This document shows positions 15,415-25,278 of a DNA stretch of 64,000 bases, one piece after another. The position numbers were made by a program, and so were the translations under genes. The stretch is from Pseudomonas marginalis (GTDB lineage Bacteria > Pseudomonadota > Gammaproteobacteria > Pseudomonadales > Pseudomonadaceae), in the NCBI RefSeq assembly GCF_900105325.1, contig NZ_FNSU01000003.1:3857501-3921500 (forward strand), given 5' to 3'. Numbering within the stretch: position 1 is the first letter of the stretch; each line of letters starts with the position of its first letter. The notes beneath the pieces were generated by a model. The model was given only the letters and a program-made list of their open reading frames with translations. It did no database searches and was not told the origin of the DNA.

Positions 15415-17357
15415 CAGTGCACCTCCGCAGGTTCACGCTTGTTGGGAGCTTTGGCCGGTGCGACGTCTTCCAGCAAAGCATCGGCCACCAGCTCGGCGAT
15501 GTCCTTGATCAACGGTCGCGGTTCAACCACACCTTCGAGCATCGCCGTGCACTGCGGGCACCCCACCGCCACCAGTTCGGCACCGGTCTCGCGGATGTCT
15601 TCCATGCGCATATCGGGGATACGTTGCTTGCCGGGAATATCGGTGATCGGCGCGCCGCCGCCACCGCCGCAGCAGCGCGAGCGGAAACCCGAGCGTTGCA
15701 TCTCCTTGACCTCGATGCCCAGCGCCCGCAGCACTTGGCGCGGCGCCTCGTATTCGCCGTTGTAGCGGCCCAGGTAGCACGGGTCGTGGTAGGTCACGCT
15801 GTTGCCTTTGTGCTGGCCCAGGTTCAGCGCGCCCTCGCCGATCAGCTCGGCCATAAAGGTGCTGTGGTGCTGCACGCGGTAGTTGCCGTTGAAGGCGCCG
15901 TACTCGTTTTTCAGCACATGGAAGCTGTGGGGGTCGCAGGTGACGATGCGCTTGAAGCTGTACTTGGCCAACGTCTGGATATTGCGCGTGGCGAGCATCT
16001 GGAAGGTCGCTTCATCGCCCAGGCGCCGCGCGACGTCGCCGCTGTCGCGCTCTTCCAGGCCGAGCACGGCGAAGTCGACCTTGGCCGCCTTGAGCACTTT
16101 GACGAATGCGCGCAGGGTGCGTTGGTTGCGCATGTCGAAGGCGCCGTCGCCGACCCAGAACAGCACGTCAACGCTGCCTTTGTCGCTGAGCAACGGCAGG
16201 TTCAAATCCGCCGCCCAGTTGAGGCGACCGCCCGGTGCGAAACCGCCGGGGTTGTCGGTGGCGATCAGGTTTTCCAGGACTTCGGCGCCCTTGTTCGGCG
16301 TGGCGCCTTTTTCCAGGGTGAGGTGGCGGCGCATGTCGACGATGGCGTCCACGTGCTCGATCATCATCGGGCACTCTTCCACACAGGCACGGCAGGTGGT
16401 GCACGACCACAGGGTCTCGGCGTCCACCAGGCCGTTGACGATCGGCTGGTGCGGGTTGCCGCTGTGTTCGCCAATGGCTTTACCCGGATAAGGGCTGCCG
16501 GCGAACTTGGCATCGGTGCCGCCGGCCAGGCCGACCACCATGTCCTGGATGAGTTTTTTCGGGTTCAGCGGCTGGCCGGCGGCGAAGGCCGGGCACGCCG
16601 CTTCGCATTTGCCGCACTGTACGCAGGCGTCGAAGCCAAGCAGTTGGTTCCAGGTGAAATCCTTGGGTTTTTCCACGCCCAGGGGCGCGCTTTTGTCGCT
16701 CAGGTCCAGGGGTTTCAAACCCGTGGAACGACCACCGCCAAAGCGTTCGGCGCGACGGTGCCAGGCCAGGTGCAGGGCACCGGCGAAGGCGTGCTTCATC
16801 GGGCCGCCCCAGGTCATGCCGAAGAACATTTCGGACACGCCCCACAGCACCCCCACGCTCAACAGCGCGGCCAGCAGCCAGCCGCCGAAGTCGGCGGGCA
16901 GGATCCCCGCCACTGGCAGCGTCACCAGGAAGAAACTCACCGAGAACGCCATCAGGCTTTTCGGCAGGCGCATCCACGGGCCTTTCGACAGGCGCGACGG
17001 CGGATTGCGCCGCCGCAGGTAAACGAAGGTGGCGCCGACAAACATCAACACCGACGCCAGCAGCAAGGCGTAGCCGAGGATACGGTTATGCAGGCCGAAG
17101 CCATGCACCAGAATCGCCAGCAGCGCCGACAGCACAAAGCCCAGGGCAGTGGCGACGTGGGTGTTGGCGATGTATTTGTCGCGGGCGACCACGTGGTGCA
17201 GGTCGACCATGTAGCGCTTGGGCATGGCCAACAGACCGCCCAGCAGGTCGACCTTGGAGGCACGCCCGCGACGCCACATGTTCACCCGGCGCAGGACGCC
17301 AAGGACGGCAAGGCCCAGGGCGGTAAATAAGAGAATAGGCAGCAAGGTGTTCAACAT
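15414..17357 (-). CDS. dgcB: Dimethylglycine demethylase iron-sulfur subunit
   Basis: This 647-residue membrane-anchored iron-sulfur protein has about five hydrophobic helices in its first 190 residues. Two [4Fe-4S] motifs follow (C-V-Q-C-G-K-C-E-A-A-C-P and C-T-T-C-R-A-C-V-E-E-C-P). The C-terminus carries two CCG-type cysteine domains, including HDPCYLGRYNGEYEAPRQVL and RCCGGGGG. It has the layout of heterodisulphide reductase or glycolate oxidase electron-transfer subunits. With DgcA it converts dimethylglycine to sarcosine. It lies between dgcA (separated by a REPIN) and etfA (one-base overlap). Confidence 0.92.
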   Translation of the reverse strand: MLNTLLPILLFTALGLAVLGVLRRVNMWRRGRASKVDLLGGLLAMPKRYMVDLHHVVARDKYIANTHVATALGFVLSALLAILVHGFGLHNRILGYALLLASVLMFVGATFVYLRRRNPPSRLSKGPWMRLPKSLMAFSVSFFLVTLPVAGILPADFGGWLLAALLSVGVLWGVSEMFFGMTWGGPMKHAFAGALHLAWHRRAERFGGGRSTGLKPLDLSDKSAPLGVEKPKDFTWNQLLGFDACVQCGKCEAACPAFAAGQPLNPKKLIQDMVVGLAGGTDAKFAGSPYPGKAIGEHSGNPHQPIVNGLVDAETLWSCTTCRACVEECPMMIEHVDAIVDMRRHLTLEKGATPNKGAEVLENLIATDNPGGFAPGGRLNWAADLNLPLLSDKGSVDVLFWVGDGAFDMRNQRTLRAFVKVLKAAKVDFAVLGLEERDSGDVARRLGDEATFQMLATRNIQTLAKYSFKRIVTCDPHSFHVLKNEYGAFNGNYRVQHHSTFMAELIGEGALNLGQHKGNSVTYHDPCYLGRYNGEYEAPRQVLRALGIEVKEMQRSGFRSRCCGGGGGAPITDIPGKQRIPDMRMEDIRETGAELVAVGCPQCTAMLEGVVEPRPLIKDIAELVADALLEDVAPAKAPNKREPAEVH

Positions 17358-17403
17358 GGTGAAGCTCCCACAGACCGCACAGGTCTACTGTGAAACTGGC
17401 CCG

Positions 17404-17497
17404 AATGTGGGAGGGGGCTTGCTCCCGATGGCGGACTGTCAGTTGGTACAGTTGTCGCTGAACCACCGCTATCGGGAGCAAGCCCCCTCCCACATTT
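17404..17497. repeat. REPIN between dgcA and dgcB
   Basis: Arms AATGTGGGAGGGGGCTTGCT (17404) and AGCAAGCCCCCTCCCACATT (ending 17497) form a symmetrical pair inside an operon. It may adjust the relative amounts of DgcA and DgcB mRNA. Confidence 0.85.
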
Positions 17498-17513
17498 GAC
17501 CGCGTTCACCTCA

Positions 17514-19574
17514 TCAAAAGTCTTTGCACAGGCGCAGGGCGTCATAGATGGCGGCATGGGTATTTCGCTGCGCCACACAGTCACCGATACGGAACAGCAA
17601 GTACCCCTCGCCCGCCTCGCTCAAGCACGGCTGCGGCTTGATCGCGAACAGGGCTTCGACGTCGATCTGGCCCTTGTTGCGCGAACCTTCCTTGAGCCCG
17701 TAGTAGATCGCTTCGTCCGGACGCACGCCGTTCTCGACCACCACCTGGTCCACTACCCGCTCTTCTTTGGCGCCGGTGTATTCGTTCTCCAGCACCGCCA
17801 CCAGCTTGTCGCCTTCGCGGTAGACCTTTTCCAGCATCATGTCGCCGGTCATGATCACTTCTTTGGGGTACATGCTGCGGTAGTAGGTGGGGAACGACGT
17901 ACCGCCAATCGCCACGCCCGGCTTGATGTCGTCGGTGACGATTTCCACCTGGCAGCCTTTGTCGGCCAGGAAGTCCGCCACCGACATGCCGGTGAATTCG
18001 CAAATGGTGTCGTACACCAGCACGTTCTTGCCCGGTGCGACCTTGCCGTCGAGCACGTCCCAGCTGCTCACCACCAGGCCTTCGGCGGCGCCCCAGTGTT
18101 CGTTCTGCTCGATAAACGGATGCCCGCCGACCGCCAGCACCACCACGTCCGGACGCAGGTCCAGGATGGTCTCGGCATCGGCGGCCACGCCCAGGCGCAG
18201 GTCGACTTTCAAGCGTGCCAGCTCCAGCTGGAACCAGCGGGTGATACCGGCGATCTGGTCGCGTTGCGGCGCCTTGGAGGCGGTGGTGATTTGCCCGCCG
18301 ATAAATTCTTTCTTCTCGAACAGGGTCACGTCGTGGCCACGTTCGGCGGCCACCCGCGCGGCTTCCATCCCGGCAGGGCCGGCACCGACCACCACCACCT
18401 TGCGTTTCGGCCCGGTGGACTTCTCGATGATATGCGGCACGCCCATGTATTCACGGGAGGTCGCGGCATTCTGGATGCACAGCACGTCCAGGCCCTGGTA
18501 CTGGCGGTCGATGCAATAGTTGGCGCCGACGCACTGTTTGATCTGGTCGATCTGGCCCATCTTGATCTTGGCAATCAAGTGCGGGTCGGCGATGTGCGCA
18601 CGGGTCATGCCCACCATGTCCACATAGCCGCCTTCGAGGATGCGCGTGGCCTGGTTCGGGTCCTTGATGTTCTGTGCGTGCAGCACCGGGACCTTGACCA
18701 CTTCCTTGATACCGGCCGCCAGGTGCAGGAACGGCTCCGGCGGATAGCTCATGTTGGGGATCACGTTGGCCAGGGTGTTGTGGGTGTCGCAACCCGAGCC
18801 GACGACGCCGATGAAATCGAGCATGCCGGTGTCGTCGTAGTACTTGGCGATCTGCTTCATGTCTTCGTGGGACAGGCCGTCCGGGTGGAACTCGTCACCG
18901 CACAGGCGCATGCCCACGCAGAAGTCGTCACCGACTTCGGCACGCACGGCTTTCAACACTTCCAGGCCGAATTTCATGCGGCCTTCGAAGGTGCCGCCCC
19001 ACTCGTCGGTACGCTTGTTGACCCGTGGGCTCCAGAACTGGTCGATCATGTGCTGGTGCACGGCGGACAGTTCCACACCGTCCAGGCCACCAGCCTTGGC
19101 GCGCTTGGCGGCGCTGGCATAGTTGCCGATCACGCGCCAGATTTCTTCCGGCTCGATGGTCTTGCAGGTGGCACGGTGCACCGGCTCACGCACGCCGGAC
19201 GGCGACATCAGGGTCGGCCAGTTAAAGCCATCCCAACGGGAGCGACGGCCCATGTGGGTAATCTGGATCATGATCTTGGCGCCATGCTTGTGCATGGCAT
19301 CCGCCAGGTTCTGGAAGTGCGGGATGATGCGGTCGGTGGACAGGTTCACCGAGCTCCACCATTCCTGGGGGCTGTCGATGGCGACCACCGAGGAACCGCC
19401 GCAGATCGCCAGGCCGATACCGCCCTTGGCTTTTTCTTCGTAGTACTTCACATAGCGGTCGGTGGTCATGCCGCCGTCGGTGGCATACACCTCGGCGTGG
19501 GCGGTACTGAGCACGCGGTTGCGGATGGTCAGTTTGCCGATCTGGATCGGCTGGAACATTGCTTCGAAAGCCAT
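17514..19574 (-). CDS. dgcA: Dimethylglycine demethylase flavoprotein subunit
   Basis: The 686-residue protein has an N-terminal old-yellow-enzyme FMN barrel (about 1-370) and a C-terminal FAD/NAD(P)-binding half (GAGPAGMEAARVAAERGHDV near 393). Family landmarks include HMGRRSRWDG, LSAVHQHMIDQFWSPRVNKR, and a cysteine cluster CVGANYCIDRQYQGLDVLCIQN that binds an iron-sulfur centre as in trimethylamine dehydrogenase. It removes one methyl group from dimethylglycine. The start at 19574 follows the DUF5943 stop by 15 bases. Size and motifs are normal. Confidence 0.93.
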   Translation of the reverse strand: MAFEAMFQPIQIGKLTIRNRVLSTAHAEVYATDGGMTTDRYVKYYEEKAKGGIGLAICGGSSVVAIDSPQEWWSSVNLSTDRIIPHFQNLADAMHKHGAKIMIQITHMGRRSRWDGFNWPTLMSPSGVREPVHRATCKTIEPEEIWRVIGNYASAAKRAKAGGLDGVELSAVHQHMIDQFWSPRVNKRTDEWGGTFEGRMKFGLEVLKAVRAEVGDDFCVGMRLCGDEFHPDGLSHEDMKQIAKYYDDTGMLDFIGVVGSGCDTHNTLANVIPNMSYPPEPFLHLAAGIKEVVKVPVLHAQNIKDPNQATRILEGGYVDMVGMTRAHIADPHLIAKIKMGQIDQIKQCVGANYCIDRQYQGLDVLCIQNAATSREYMGVPHIIEKSTGPKRKVVVVGAGPAGMEAARVAAERGHDVTLFEKKEFIGGQITTASKAPQRDQIAGITRWFQLELARLKVDLRLGVAADAETILDLRPDVVVLAVGGHPFIEQNEHWGAAEGLVVSSWDVLDGKVAPGKNVLVYDTICEFTGMSVADFLADKGCQVEIVTDDIKPGVAIGGTSFPTYYRSMYPKEVIMTGDMMLEKVYREGDKLVAVLENEYTGAKEERVVDQVVVENGVRPDEAIYYGLKEGSRNKGQIDVEALFAIKPQPCLSEAGEGYLLFRIGDCVAQRNTHAAIYDALRLCKDF

Positions 19575-19589
19575 GGCACGGTCCTCGGC

Positions 19590-20120
19590 TTACAACGGCT
19601 TGACGGTGAACAAGCCGGAGTCAAAGCCCTCTTCGGAGCCTCCGTAGACTTGTTCGGCCACGGTGCGGATCTGGCTGCCACGGGCTTGCAGAATCTGGTC
19701 CATGGCACCGGCAAACCAGCCGGTGAACATGTAGTCGACTTTGCGCCCGACCTTGCCGTACACATAGACGAATGCCGAGTGTTCGAGCTTGACGCTGGCG
19801 GTGCCTTTATCCAGATCGATGTCCTGGATCTTGAACAGGCCCCAGCCGCGTTGCGACAAGCGCTTCATGTAGTGCTCGAACACCGCGACGCCTTCCAGGC
19901 CGTGGCATTCGGCTTCTTTTTCACACCAGTGCCAGGCGGACTTGTAGCCGGCCTTGTAGAGGATTTCGGCATAGGCGTCGGCGCCCAGCACCTCTTCGAT
20001 GCCCATGTGGTTGTTGACGAAGAAATGGCGCGGCACGTACAGCATCGGCAGGGCGTCGGACGTCCAGACACCGGTTTCGCTGTCGACTTCAATAGGCAAT
20101 TGCGGGGCGATCTTGGCCAT
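19590..20120 (-). CDS. Conserved betaine-operon protein, DUF5943 type
   Basis: This 176-residue protein always accompanies dgcA in pseudomonads, but its function is unknown to me. It has no signal peptide. Its C-terminal half contains GWGLFKIQDIDLDKGTASVKLEHSAF with MFTGWFAGAMDQIL, faintly like V4R (vinyl reductase/haem-NO-type) small-ligand domains. It lies 52 bp after the dipeptidase gene and 15 bp before dgcA, in the same operon. A role as an accessory factor or small-molecule binder for the demethylase is inferred from position only. Confidence 0.75.
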   Translation of the reverse strand: MAKIAPQLPIEVDSETGVWTSDALPMLYVPRHFFVNNHMGIEEVLGADAYAEILYKAGYKSAWHWCEKEAECHGLEGVAVFEHYMKRLSQRGWGLFKIQDIDLDKGTASVKLEHSAFVYVYGKVGRKVDYMFTGWFAGAMDQILQARGSQIRTVAEQVYGGSEEGFDSGLFTVKPL

Positions 20121-20172
20121 GGAAACTTAACTCCAGAAAAATTCGTTGTGATGTTGCCCGTGGGTGCTTGGC

Positions 20173-21150
<978 letters not shown>

Positions 21151-21371
21151 CAGGCGTCCCCTTATTTTGGCGATTCATGCGCCGAATCGTCTGCCGGCGC
21201 TTTGGGGCCAGCATATGCCCAGGGGCCGACCGAGCCGGGTGCAAAAACGACAGGGGAATTGCCGAAAGCGTCAATCCACGACAAAGGCTGTTATGAGTGG
21301 TCTGACTGGCGGCTGTTATTTGTCTTACGCTTGAGCCAGAATTCCCGCATCAACTGATATGAGACGGCGCA
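21151..21371. promoter_or_regulatory. Divergent promoter region, dgc operon and 21372 gene
   Basis: These 221 bp separate the minus-strand dgc operon from a plus-strand gene. The region should contain the GbdR-responsive promoter of the operon. Read on the minus strand, CCCCTGTCG lies near 21225; a similar CCCTGT word occurs in the repeats before choX. I cannot point to a certain operator. Confidence 0.45.
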
Positions 21372-21773
21372 ATGAAATCGATTTTCCTGGCTTTGGCACT
21401 CATCGCAACCGGCGTCCACGCGGCCGAAGACACCGACAGCACGCCGTGCGATGGCATCGAAAACGACAAGCAAACCCTGGAATGCGCCACTTACAACAAA
21501 ACCACTGCCGAGCAATTGCTCAAGGATAATTATCAGGGTCTGCTGGAACGCATGCATTCCACCTATGGCAGCGACAAGACCAAGCTCGCCGACATTACCG
21601 CTCGTCTGAAGGATGCCCAGCAGAAGTGGGAAAAACTGCGTGACGCCGATTGCGCGGTGGACACCTTCCCGGCGGTGACCGGCACCAAGGCCTACGCCAT
21701 TGAGCAGAATGATTGCCTGGCGCGGATGAGTGATGAGCGGTCGGAGTTTCTGGAGTCGATTGGGCAGGAATAA
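21372..21773 (+). CDS. Secreted DUF1311/LprI-like protein
   Basis: The 133-residue product has a clear signal peptide (MKSIFLALALIATGVHA) and a cysteine-containing domain with the DUF1311 pattern (LECATYNKTTAEQLL, KLRDADCAVDTFP, YAIEQNDCLARMSDER). This domain is found in LprI-type lysozyme inhibitors and many small periplasmic proteins. It stands alone and is divergent from the dgc operon. The biological role is unknown. Lysozyme inhibition is a family-level possibility only. Confidence 0.8.
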   Translation: MKSIFLALALIATGVHAAEDTDSTPCDGIENDKQTLECATYNKTTAEQLLKDNYQGLLERMHSTYGSDKTKLADITARLKDAQQKWEKLRDADCAVDTFPAVTGTKAYAIEQNDCLARMSDERSEFLESIGQE

Positions 21774-21814
21774 GCGACAATCGCCGCCACTTTCTCTTTG
21801 AACCAAGGCCATTC

Positions 21815-22231
21815 ATGACTATCTGCGGCATCGAAATCAAAGGCAGCGAAGCCATCATCGCCCTCGCCTCCCTGGACAACCAGACGTTGAGCCATGTCGC
21901 CCTGGCCATCAAGAAAATCGCCCTTGATGACGACGATGAAGCCGTTAACGTCAAAGCCTTCGCCGCCCAGGTGAGGGCGTTCGTGCAGGAAAACGCCATC
22001 CAGCGCATCGCCATCAAGAAACGCAGCAAGAAAGGTGAATTCGCCGGGGGCCCGACAACCTTCAAGATCGAAGGGGTGTTTCAGTTGCTGGAGGGGGTTG
22101 AGGTGACGCTGCTGTCGCCGCAGACCATCAATGCGCAGAACAAGAAGCACAACTTTGATCTGCCGGCGACGCTGAACAAGTATCAGCATGAAGCTTATAA
22201 GGCTGCCTGTTCGAGCCTGATGAAGAAGTAA
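21815..22231 (+). CDS. DUF3010 family protein
   Basis: This 138-residue cytoplasmic protein begins MTICGIEIKGSEAIIALASLDN and contains IKKRSKKGEFAGGPTTFKIEG and LSPQTINAQNK, a pattern I associate with DUF3010. The opening strand and GIE motif suggest an RNase H-like fold, but I see no firm catalytic set. It is 41 bp downstream of the DUF1311 gene and nearly touches the convergent gene at 22238. Function unknown. Confidence 0.7.
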   Translation: MTICGIEIKGSEAIIALASLDNQTLSHVALAIKKIALDDDDEAVNVKAFAAQVRAFVQENAIQRIAIKKRSKKGEFAGGPTTFKIEGVFQLLEGVEVTLLSPQTINAQNKKHNFDLPATLNKYQHEAYKAACSSLMKK

Positions 22232-22237
22232 CGCACG

Positions 22238-22666
22238 TTAACTTCTGACGCAGTGTTCGACCCCGTGGCCGCCGCCTTCGTATTCAGGCCCGTAATAATA
22301 TTTGACGAAGGACACTTTGCCTTCCGGCGTTGGAACAAGTTGCGCAATACCGACGCCGTAGTCTTTCAAGGCGGGATCGGTATGGGCGAAATAAACCGCC
22401 AGCGTATCTGCGGTGGCAGCGGCAAACCCGTCATAACGGGATTTATCTTCCAGGGTCAGGGTGAACGTGTAGGCACCGTACTTGCCGGTACTTTGGCTGG
22501 TGTTGATTTTCATATCGACAACACCGGTGAAGTCACCAATATGACGGTCCTTGCCAGTACACTCATAACGCCCGCTGTAATCGGTCCCGGTGAAGGGCGC
22601 CGGGGTTTTGGCTGCCCAGGCGGGAGCGGACGCGAACGCGATGACGGCAACAATTCTTTTGAGCAT
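22238..22666 (-). CDS. Small secreted protein of unknown function
   Basis: The product has 142 residues from the ATG at 22666, which has GAGG upstream; an earlier start would disrupt the signal peptide. The signal peptide is MLKRIVAVIAFASAPAWA. The mature part has the pattern YSGRYECTGKDRHIGDFTGVVD, then Tyr/Lys-rich strands and a Gly-rich end with a second Cys (GVEHCVRS). This suggests a small beta-barrel with one disulphide. I do not recognise the family. It is convergent with the DUF3010 gene. Confidence 0.7.
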   Translation of the reverse strand: MLKRIVAVIAFASAPAWAAKTPAPFTGTDYSGRYECTGKDRHIGDFTGVVDMKINTSQSTGKYGAYTFTLTLEDKSRYDGFAAATADTLAVYFAHTDPALKDYGVGIAQLVPTPEGKVSFVKYYYGPEYEGGGHGVEHCVRS

Positions 22667-22896
22667 ACGGGACCTCTTATCGATCAAGTAATGGGGCTAC
22701 AAGTGCGGATGCCGAGCTGATCAAGTACAAGCGTTCTTATTTATATACGGCCCAACTAGCAGCTTAATCAGCGGCCACTGGACGGTAACAGCGCACTTGC
22801 GCAAGACATAGCCAGCAACATAGAAAAAGATATTTCCCACATCGACTACCCCACACATTTCCCTGCCACGCGCCATCTGCAGTACGGCTGAGGAAA

Positions 22897-24072
22897 TCAC
22901 TGGCGTGCCTTGCGCACCTTGAGCCAATCCCCGAACGACTTGTCTTCCAGGGCATAACCACCGCGGCCCGACTTCCACACCAACTCCTTGTCGCGCAAGG
23001 CATCGATGCAGGCCTGGACGGTCTGGGTGCCCGGCACCACGTCACTGCCCATGGCTTCCAGCGCCTTGCTGACAGCCGTGAGGGTGCTGTCGGTGAAGGG
23101 CGCGAAGGGTTCGTTGTTCTGGGAACGCTCCACCATCACCTCCAGCACGGCGCGCTGCGGGATGGTCAGGGCGTTCCAGGCGCTTTCGAACTCGGTCCAT
23201 ACACCCGCGCGCAGCAGTTCGGCGCGACTGTGCAGCAATTGGCCCAGATTGCTCGCCTCGCCCAGCTCCAACGCGACTTCACCGATGATCGTGCGCAACA
23301 TCTCGGGACGCCGACCTACCAGCTCAAACGCCTCATCAATATCAGCCGCGCTGAACTGGTTGGTCTCGGCCAGGTGCGCGTTGAGGTGCACGGTGTAGGC
23401 TTGGGTGAACTCTTTACCCAGCAGCGGAAACGGCGTGATGCTGGAACCGAAGAACGGCTGGCTTTTACCCAATACCAAATGGGCGAGTTTGTCGCGATTG
23501 GAGCCGGTAAACACCAGGCGCAAGCCGCTGCCCTCTTCGTCACGGCCCTGGTTGAGCTGATCCCGGGCAGCCTTTAGCGCGAACATCGCATTGATACCCG
23601 ACTCGGTGGTCAAGGCGTGCTGCGCTTCGTCAATCACCAGCACAACGGGTTTTTCTGCAGCACTGTGGAGCAATTCCAGGGCTTGGGTCAGCGTCGCACC
23701 GACAGGCAATTGTGGCTTGGTAAAGTCCCAGGAGAGCGTCCGCAGAAAGCTCAGTTTCTCGATGCCAATATTCTTGGCCAGTTTGCGGATGCCCTTTTCA
23801 TAGGGAACCAGGGCAGCCGCAATAGCACTGGCAATCAACTCCGCAGGATCTTTCTCCTTGTCAGCCCAGAGATCCACATACACCGCCAGCCAGCCCCGGA
23901 GCTGACATTCCGGAATCAGGTCTTCGCGCAGGAAAGTGCTTTTGCCGGTGCGACGGGGCGCCGCGAGAAACAGGCCAGAGGTGAAATCCTGAATACCGGC
24001 GCCCACCAGGCCATCGGCAATACTGCTTGCCAGGGCGGGGCGACGGAACACGAAGCCGCTGTGTTTGGACAT
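22897..24072 (-). CDS. Lone AAA/STAND-like ATPase
   Basis: This 391-residue protein has an N-terminal P-loop module. Walker A is APRRTGKST (about residue 38) and Walker B is VVLVIDEAQH (about 150), followed by a sensor region LVFTGSNRD. The C-terminal third looks like winged helices (LTIPQRAVLEVMVERS, CIDALRDKELVWKSGRGGYAL). This fits archaeal-type ATPase_2/AAA_16 regulators or defence-like STAND ATPases. No effector domain is attached. It is flanked by an AT-rich upstream palindrome and has no operon partner, so its target is unknown. It appears to be accessory relative to its conserved neighbours. Confidence 0.75.
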   Translation of the reverse strand: MSKHSGFVFRRPALASSIADGLVGAGIQDFTSGLFLAAPRRTGKSTFLREDLIPECQLRGWLAVYVDLWADKEKDPAELIASAIAAALVPYEKGIRKLAKNIGIEKLSFLRTLSWDFTKPQLPVGATLTQALELLHSAAEKPVVLVIDEAQHALTTESGINAMFALKAARDQLNQGRDEEGSGLRLVFTGSNRDKLAHLVLGKSQPFFGSSITPFPLLGKEFTQAYTVHLNAHLAETNQFSAADIDEAFELVGRRPEMLRTIIGEVALELGEASNLGQLLHSRAELLRAGVWTEFESAWNALTIPQRAVLEVMVERSQNNEPFAPFTDSTLTAVSKALEAMGSDVVPGTQTVQACIDALRDKELVWKSGRGGYALEDKSFGDWLKVRKARQ

Positions 24073-24098
24073 GGATTTATACTCAATTATGAAAACAA

Positions 24099-24135
24099 CT
24101 ATAAATTATAGTGATGAGTATAATTCACTATAATT
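24099..24135. promoter_or_regulatory. AT-rich palindromic operator upstream of the ATPase gene
   Basis: AATTATAGTGA (24104-24114) and TCACTATAATT (24125-24135) are perfect inverted copies with a 10-bp spacer. CTATAAATTATAG (24099-24111) is a second, overlapping palindrome. The gap is strikingly AT-rich for this genome and starts 27 bp before the ATPase start. A repressor site, perhaps for the ATPase's own winged-helix domain, is the simplest reading. Confidence 0.55.
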
Positions 24136-24140
24136 GCCCG

Positions 24141-25085
24141 TCAAACCACCTCCCGTCGCCGATCCTCCCTCGGACACTTGGCAAACCTCGCCCGATAACT
24201 CCGGGTGAAATACGACGGCGACTCGAACCCGCAGGCAATGCTCACCTCCAGCACGCTCATATCGCTCTGGCGCAGCAGCTGCCGGGCTTTTTCCAGGCGC
24301 AGGCCAAGGTAGAAGTTGCTCGGGGTATCGTTCAAATGCAGGCGAAACAGACGCTCCAACTGGCGCCGGGTAACTTTGATCGCGTCGGCCAACGCCAAGG
24401 TGCTCAGGGGCGGTTCGGTGTGCTGCTCCATCTCGCCGATCACTTGCACCAGCTTTTTGTTGTTGATGCCGTAGCGCGTGGCGATCTGCATGCGCTGGTG
24501 GTCCTTGCGCGGGCGGATGCGGCCGAGTACGAACTGTTCGGAGACCTGGATCGCCAGGTCGGCGCCGTGGGCCTGGGCGATCAGGTCGAGCATCAGGTCG
24601 ATGGAGGCGGTGCCGCCGGCGCAGGTGATGCGGCGACGGTCGATTTCGAACAGTTCCTGGGTCACGCTCAGGTGCGGGTACGACTCCTTGAAGGCATCGA
24701 TGGCTTCCCAGTGCAGGGTCAGGCGGTGGCCGTCGAGCAGGCCGGCTTCGGCGAGCACGCAGGCGCCGGTGTCGATGGCGCCGAGGGTCACGCCGTCATG
24801 GTCCAGGCGACGCAGCCAGTGCTCCAGCGCCGGCGTGGCGAACTGCAGCGGTTCGAAGCCGGCCACCACCAACAGCGTCGCGCCCTTTTTCAGCGGTTCC
24901 AGCGCGGCGTCGGCGTTGACCGACATGCCATTGCTCGCCAGCACCGCGCCGCCATCGGCGCTCAGCACATGCCAGCGGTACAACTCGCCACGAAAGCGGT
25001 TGGCCACGCGCAAAGGCTCCAGTGCAGAAATAAAGCCGATGGCCGAGAACCCCGGCATCAGCAGAAAGTAGAAATCCTGGGACAT
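24141..25085 (-). CDS. cdhR: Carnitine catabolism transcriptional regulator
   Basis: This AraC-family activator has an N-terminal DJ-1/PfpI-like (GATase1) domain (MSQDFYFLLMPGFSAIGFIS, ALEPLRVANRF) and a C-terminal pair of helix-turn-helix motifs (LADAIKVTRRQLERLFRLHL; VLEVSIACGFESPSYFTRSY). The start at 25085 matches the family; an upstream in-frame ATG adds 21 unrelated residues. It is divergent from caiX. In P. aeruginosa CdhR switches on the carnitine operon in response to carnitine. GbdR at 30683 is its paralogue. Confidence 0.92.
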   Translation of the reverse strand: MSQDFYFLLMPGFSAIGFISALEPLRVANRFRGELYRWHVLSADGGAVLASNGMSVNADAALEPLKKGATLLVVAGFEPLQFATPALEHWLRRLDHDGVTLGAIDTGACVLAEAGLLDGHRLTLHWEAIDAFKESYPHLSVTQELFEIDRRRITCAGGTASIDLMLDLIAQAHGADLAIQVSEQFVLGRIRPRKDHQRMQIATRYGINNKKLVQVIGEMEQHTEPPLSTLALADAIKVTRRQLERLFRLHLNDTPSNFYLGLRLEKARQLLRQSDMSVLEVSIACGFESPSYFTRSYRARFAKCPREDRRREVV

Positions 25086-25155
25086 GGTGGCGCTCTCGTA
25101 GGACGGGCAGCGTGGCACTGTGATACTCCCGTTCTCGGGTGGATTCAAGGGGGCA

Positions 25156-25200
25156 GGTCGCTGCAGTGCAAGAGCTGGTCGCCGCCGTGCGTTTTGTCGC
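25156..25200. promoter_or_regulatory. Candidate CdhR operator: direct repeats 21 bp apart
   Basis: GGTCGCTGCAGTGC (25156) and GGTCGCCGCCGTGC (25177) match at 12 of 14 positions and are 21 bp apart, two helical turns on one DNA face. A third GTCGC follows at 25196. AraC-family proteins often bind this kind of repeat. It lies between the divergent cdhR and caiX. CdhR binding is inference. Confidence 0.4.
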
Positions 25201-25278
25201 CTCCAAAGCTACGTAACTTGGCCTCACGGCGCACAAAGACGCCGGCCCCCACAATAACGACCTGCCGAGGGATCCACC

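Noticed and set aside
22721..22978. 85-residue minus-strand frame between two accessory genes
   Set aside because: It begins inside the ATPase gene in another frame and lacks a ribosome site.
24073..24140. AT-rich palindrome as a terminator for cdhR
   Set aside because: The stem is nearly all A and T and would be a weak terminator. The position just before the ATPase start fits an operator better.
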